Shown here: piece by piece, positions 6,273-7,972 of the stretch
Position numbering within the stretch: position 1 is the first letter of the stretch
Layout: each line of letters begins with the position of its first letter
Source: Streptomyces sp. NRRL WC-3549
GTDB taxonomy: Bacteria > Actinomycetota > Actinomycetes > Streptomycetales > Streptomycetaceae
DNA length: 7,972 nucleotides
Direction: 5' to 3'
NCBI RefSeq assembly: GCF_000721935.1
Contig: NZ_KL585424.1
Location: 66,477-74,448, forward strand
Position numbers and translations under genes: made by a program
The notes under the pieces: model-generated
What the model was told of the DNA's origin: nothing
Database searches by the model: none
Seen by the model: only the letters and a program-made list of their open reading frames with translations

Positions 6273-7167
6273 CACCTTGTGACTGGCGAGGATTGAGATG
6301 CCCCTGCCGGATATGCGGGCTCAGCTCCGCCTGCATGGCTTTGACCGCACGCAGGCGCTGCTGGTAAACGGTATTCCTCGACGTCCTGGTCTCCTGCGAG
6401 ATGGTGGCGTTGTCCTGGCCGAAACTCTGTCTGCGGACCGCTTCCTGGTGTTCTGGCTTAGGAATTCTCGCGATGGCCCGGTCGACCAAATCCCACACCT
6501 CGTCGTCCTCCTTTTCACGATTTGACGTGGCGGGGGGCCCGTCGCCGCCTGAATGAAGGTCGCCGGACCCTCTATTCAATTCAATTTCGGAGAATTCCCC
6601 GACAAGTTTCTCGCTGCACCGCTTTTCTTGAAGCTTCCGCGCCAGTCGTTGCGCAGTGGTCTTCATGTATCGCAGGGGCCCGTTGGTCGGGTCGAAACTC
6701 TTACTTCGGAGCACGTCAGAGATTGCTTGATCGGCGACTTCAAGGCGCTCGGTGATCGTCATAGGGAAGGGAAGCCCTGCAAGACATGCCGCGATCTTCT
6801 CCCTGTAGTACTGGTACTTTGCGCTCCCCGTGCCAGGGTCCAGGAAGCCGAGTGCGTCCGCAGCGTCCTGGACCCGGCGGGATTCGGAGTCGTTCACCAC
6901 AGGGCCCGCTATCCGCCAGACCGTCAGCCGGCTGCCGTCCGGTGCCTCGTACTGCGCCACGCCTCCCGGAGGGAGGGAACTGAGGAGTTCTGCCGCCAGG
7001 ATGCCGACCGGCTGGGTGGGAGGTGCCGGCACAGGGCACCTGGGCGGCGGAGTGACGCTGGTGCGCCGCAGGTTCCGGCACCGCATGACACCGGGGCGGT
7101 TCCAGATGTTGTACGCGACGGGCATCAGGCCGATGAAGACCGTCACGTAGTCGGGCAGGGAGCTCAT
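6262..7167 (-). CDS. Sigma-70-family (ECF-like) regulator with an extended N-terminus
   Basis: 301 codons from ATG 7165-7167, with GAGGA nine bases upstream. Residues 222-282 look like sigma region 4: a helix pair EVWDLVDRAIARIPKPEHQE, then a helix-turn-helix with ATISQETRTSRNTVYQQRLR and a closing VKAMQAEL helix. Residues 138-185 resemble region 2, with the recurring sense of 'SFDPTNGPLRYMKTTAQRLA' (compare 'FDP-x-x-GPLRAYL...ARN' in ECF factors). The linker 196-222 is Gly/Ser/Asp-rich. The first 110 residues are unusual for an ECF factor: a hydrophobic stretch at 7-22 (YVTVFIGLMPVAYNIW), a Pro/Thr-rich section (38-53), and a small beta-like part (QYEAPDGSRLTVWRIAGPVV). The stretch at 7-22 could be a weak membrane anchor. 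Being first in the cluster and overlapping the next gene, it likely controls this operon. A sigma-like protein that does not serve as a true sigma factor is the main alternative. Confidence 0.7.
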   Translation of the reverse strand: MSSLPDYVTVFIGLMPVAYNIWNRPGVMRCRNLRRTSVTPPPRCPVPAPPTQPVGILAAELLSSLPPGGVAQYEAPDGSRLTVWRIAGPVVNDSESRRVQDAADALGFLDPGTGSAKYQYYREKIAACLAGLPFPMTITERLEVADQAISDVLRSKSFDPTNGPLRYMKTTAQRLARKLQEKRCSEKLVGEFSEIELNRGSGDLHSGGDGPPATSNREKEDDEVWDLVDRAIARIPKPEHQEAVRRQSFGQDNATISQETRTSRNTVYQQRLRAVKAMQAELSPHIRQGHLNPRQSQGDER

Positions 7168-7420
7168 CTCGTAGGTTCCTCAGTGGGCTTAGGGGGGTGC
7201 GCGAGCGACTTCAACCCCCTATAGGCCCAAGAAGCCCCTCTTCTTACAGGAGCTTCAAGATCCTTTGAGGGTTACTCAGGAAGCCGGGTGGTCACGGCGC
7301 CTCCTGACCACCGAAGCCGGTGGAGTCGGCATCCGTGCCTCCGGGGAAGGTGGGCCGGAGGACTCGCAGGCGGTCCTTGGCCTCTCAAGGGTGTGCGGGG
7401 AGCATCAGGGAGCTGTCTAA
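7168..7420 (-). promoter_or_regulatory. Leader and probable promoter region of the cluster
   Basis: Gene-free stretch before the sigma-like gene. GAGGA at 7177-7181 is the ribosome binding site. On the minus strand a -10-like TATAGG lies at 7218-7223, about 50 bases before the start codon, but I find no good -35 match. AAGAAG (7229-7234) and CTTCTT (7240-7245) form an inverted repeat around CCCCT just upstream and could be an operator. Further right are two imperfectly motivated stems, CCTCCGG/CCGGAGG (7338-7344 and 7355-7361) and CCTTG/CAAGG (7375-7379 and 7386-7390). Frames crossing this region have no coding character. The promoter call is an inference from position. Confidence 0.35.
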
Positions 7421-7439
7421 TGCCGCCCGGAGGGCGGCA
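7421..7439 (+). repeat. Hairpin 1, GGA loop
   Basis: TGCCGCCC and GGGCGGCA form a perfect 8-bp stem around GGA (7429-7431). It is the innermost clear member of the array. Confidence 0.7.
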
Positions 7440-7455
7440 CCCTTCCCCCTCCGCT

Positions 7456-7469
7456 GGCGCCGCGGCGCC
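7456..7469. repeat. Perfect 14-bp palindrome
   Basis: GGCGCCGCGGCGCC is its own reverse complement. Unlike the neighbouring hairpins it has no odd-numbered GNA loop, so it may be a chance GC-rich palindrome or a protein site. Confidence 0.4.
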
Positions 7470-7624
7470 GATGCCCTCCGCCCGTGCACCGCACCGACAC
7501 GGGCCCCGCTCCACACAGTGAGTCCGAAAATCCCTACCAGATACAGACACCGGGCCGCAGGATCCGCGGAAGGAGCTTCCCCTGAATCCGCCACCCAACC
7601 AACCCTTCCCACATGCCACTGCCC

Positions 7625-7647
7625 GACGAGCCCCGGAGGGGATCGTC
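7625..7647 (+). repeat. Hairpin 2, GGA loop
   Basis: GACGA-G-CCCC pairs with GGGG-A-TCGTC around GGA (7635-7637); one G-A mismatch interrupts the stem. Confidence 0.6.
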
Positions 7648-7670
7648 ACCCCCATTCACACGAGACCCAG

Positions 7671-7691
7671 TTGGTGCCTGGAAGGCACCAA
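7671..7691 (+). repeat. Hairpin 3, GGA loop
   Basis: TTGGTGCCT and AGGCACCAA form a perfect 9-bp stem around GGA (7680-7682). Confidence 0.75.
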
Positions 7692-7734
7692 CAACCCATT
7701 TCAAAAACACACCTGACAAATACTCAAACCCGAA

Positions 7735-7751
7735 GGTCCATGGAATGGCCC
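7735..7751 (+). repeat. Hairpin 4, GGA loop, imperfect
   Basis: GG-T-CCAT pairs with ATGG-C-CC around GGA (7742-7744), with one T-C mismatch. It is the weakest of the GGA set and counts mainly because of its neighbours. Confidence 0.45.
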
Positions 7752-7754
7752 AGA

Positions 7755-7775
7755 GGTGGGCATGGAATGCCCACC
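7755..7775 (+). repeat. Hairpin 5, GGA loop
   Basis: GGTGGGCAT and ATGCCCACC form a perfect 9-bp stem around GGA (7764-7766), four bases after hairpin 4. Confidence 0.75.
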
Positions 7776-7830
7776 GAAAACGCCAACAAGACCTGAAACA
7801 AAATAAACTGATGCCCCATCACATACCACA

Positions 7831-7847
7831 ATGTTCCGGAGGAACAT
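7831..7847 (+). repeat. Hairpin 6, GGA loop
   Basis: ATGTTCC and GGAACAT form a perfect 7-bp stem around GGA (7838-7840). It opens the dense terminal cluster. Confidence 0.75.
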
Positions 7848-7848
7848 A

Positions 7849-7878
7849 TTTCCTTTCAGTCCGGAGGACGAAAGGAAA
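7849..7878 (+). repeat. Hairpin 7, GGA loop, longest stem
   Basis: TTTCCTTTC, a bulged A, then GTCC pair with GGAC and GAAAGGAAA around GGA (7863-7865): 13 base pairs with one bulge. It begins two bases after hairpin 6. Confidence 0.75.
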
Positions 7879-7882
7879 CTAA

Positions 7883-7895
7883 GCCCCGGAGGGGC
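7883..7895 (+). repeat. Hairpin 8, GGA loop
   Basis: GCCCC and GGGGC form a perfect 5-bp stem around GGA (7888-7890). Confidence 0.65.
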
Positions 7896-7899
7896 GCCC

Positions 7900-7920
7900 G
7901 AAAGCGCCGAAGGCGCTTTC
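7900..7920 (+). repeat. Hairpin 9, GAA loop
   Basis: GAAAGCGCC and GGCGCTTTC form a perfect 9-bp stem around GAA (7909-7911). The flanking CGCCCG (7895-7900) can instead pair with CGGGCG at 7929-7934, so alternative folds exist. Confidence 0.75.
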
Positions 7921-7925
7921 CCGCT

Positions 7926-7947
7926 TTTCGGGCGGGGACGCCCGAAA
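7926..7947 (+). repeat. Hairpin 10, GGGA loop
   Basis: TTTCGGGCG and CGCCCGAAA form a perfect 9-bp stem around GGGA (7935-7938), a four-base GNRA-type loop unlike the triloops elsewhere. Confidence 0.7.
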
Positions 7948-7952
7948 CGAGC

Positions 7953-7970
7953 GAAGCGAGTATTCGCTTC
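7953..7970 (+). repeat. Hairpin 11 at the right edge
   Basis: GAAGCGA and TCGCTTC form a perfect 7-bp stem around GTAT (7960-7963). The GAGCGAAGCGAG part (7949-7960) also contains GC-GAA-GC, the very stable mini-hairpin common in Streptomyces telomeres, so two folds compete here. The window stops two bases later. Confidence 0.6.
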
Positions 7971-7972
7971 CG

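Larger units (their letters stand above)
7421..7972. repeat. Telomere-like array of GNA-loop hairpins at the right end
   Basis: This 550-base stretch has no convincing gene. It holds at least eleven inverted repeats with unrelated stem sequences. Eight have exactly GGA and one has GAA as the loop on the plus strand. Spacing tightens towards the right edge, where six hairpins fill 7831-7970 almost without gaps. Established knowledge: telomeres of Streptomyces linear replicons carry closely packed palindromes, and on the 3'-ending strand these fold with GNA (GAA, GCA, GGA) triloops used in end patching with terminal proteins. The plus strand here is the 3'-ending strand if the replicon ends to the right, so the polarity fits. 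The region 7776-7830 between hairpins is AT-richer and shows nothing else. I cannot tell whether base 7972 is the true end. The sequence is not the archetypal CCCGCGGAGCGGG-type end, so a divergent telomere is the best reading. Confidence 0.7.

Noticed and set aside
7272..7655. Minus-strand frames in the right-hand region (also 7385-7612)
   Set aside because: Arg/Gly/Pro-rich or without good starts, and they run through the hairpin array. The stretch CLYLVGIFGLTVW in the second looks like a membrane helix but has no supporting context.
7883..7920. Intrinsic transcription terminators
   Set aside because: Stems are GC-rich but none is followed by a T-run on either strand, and so many in a row without genes between them does not fit termination.
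7421..7972. CRISPR array or tandem repeat family
   Set aside because: There is no repeated unit; the stems differ in sequence and spacing, and only the loop is shared.
1..7972. tRNA or rRNA genes
   Set aside because: No cloverleaf pattern with a T-loop GTTCGAATC-like core and no rRNA-like conserved stretches were seen on either strand.

Overview
The window reads as the end region of a linear actinobacterial replicon, most likely a Streptomyces chromosome arm or linear plasmid. Support: GC-rich DNA, codons ending in G or C, GTG starts, strong GAGGGGG/AGGGGG ribosome binding sites, and above all a right-hand end packed with small hairpins of the Streptomyces telomere kind. All credible genes lie on the minus strand and are transcribed leftwards, away from that end.

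From right to left: about 7421-7972 holds at least eleven different inverted repeats. Eight have the loop GGA on the plus strand and one has GAA. Six are packed back to back in 7831-7970. The plus strand is the one whose 3' end points to the right end, and GNA loops on the 3'-ending strand are what folded Streptomyces telomeres show. Then come a probable promoter/leader stretch (7168-7420), a sigma-factor-like regulator (6262-7167), a large zinc-ribbon protein gene now split in two (6272-4345), a second large zinc-ribbon protein gene that looks frameshifted near its 3' end (4233-2051), a protein with an N-terminal Cys cluster and a C-terminal SEC-C motif (1876-875), a small TPR-like helical protein (710-117), and the first 39 codons of another gene (117-1) running off the left edge. 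The order and spacing (11-nt overlap, 1-nt overlap, gaps of 111-174 nt) suggest one or two co-directional transcription units headed by the sigma-like gene.

Two sequence-quality problems shape the annotation. The 19-bp synthetic Tn5 mosaic end used in Nextera libraries sits at 5444-5462 with a 7-bp direct duplication around it. Removing 26 bases puts the two flanking reading frames into one frame, giving a single 634-codon protein. Separately, one missing base near 2355 would join the 646-codon frame to the overlapping 104-codon frame, giving a protein of about 727 residues ending in a CxxC zinc ribbon with a helical tail.

I recognise no complete known system. The genes look like an accessory, subtelomeric cassette: a regulator plus three proteins with zinc-binding Cys clusters, a TPR-like protein and an unknown partial gene. 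A joint function is inferred from arrangement only.
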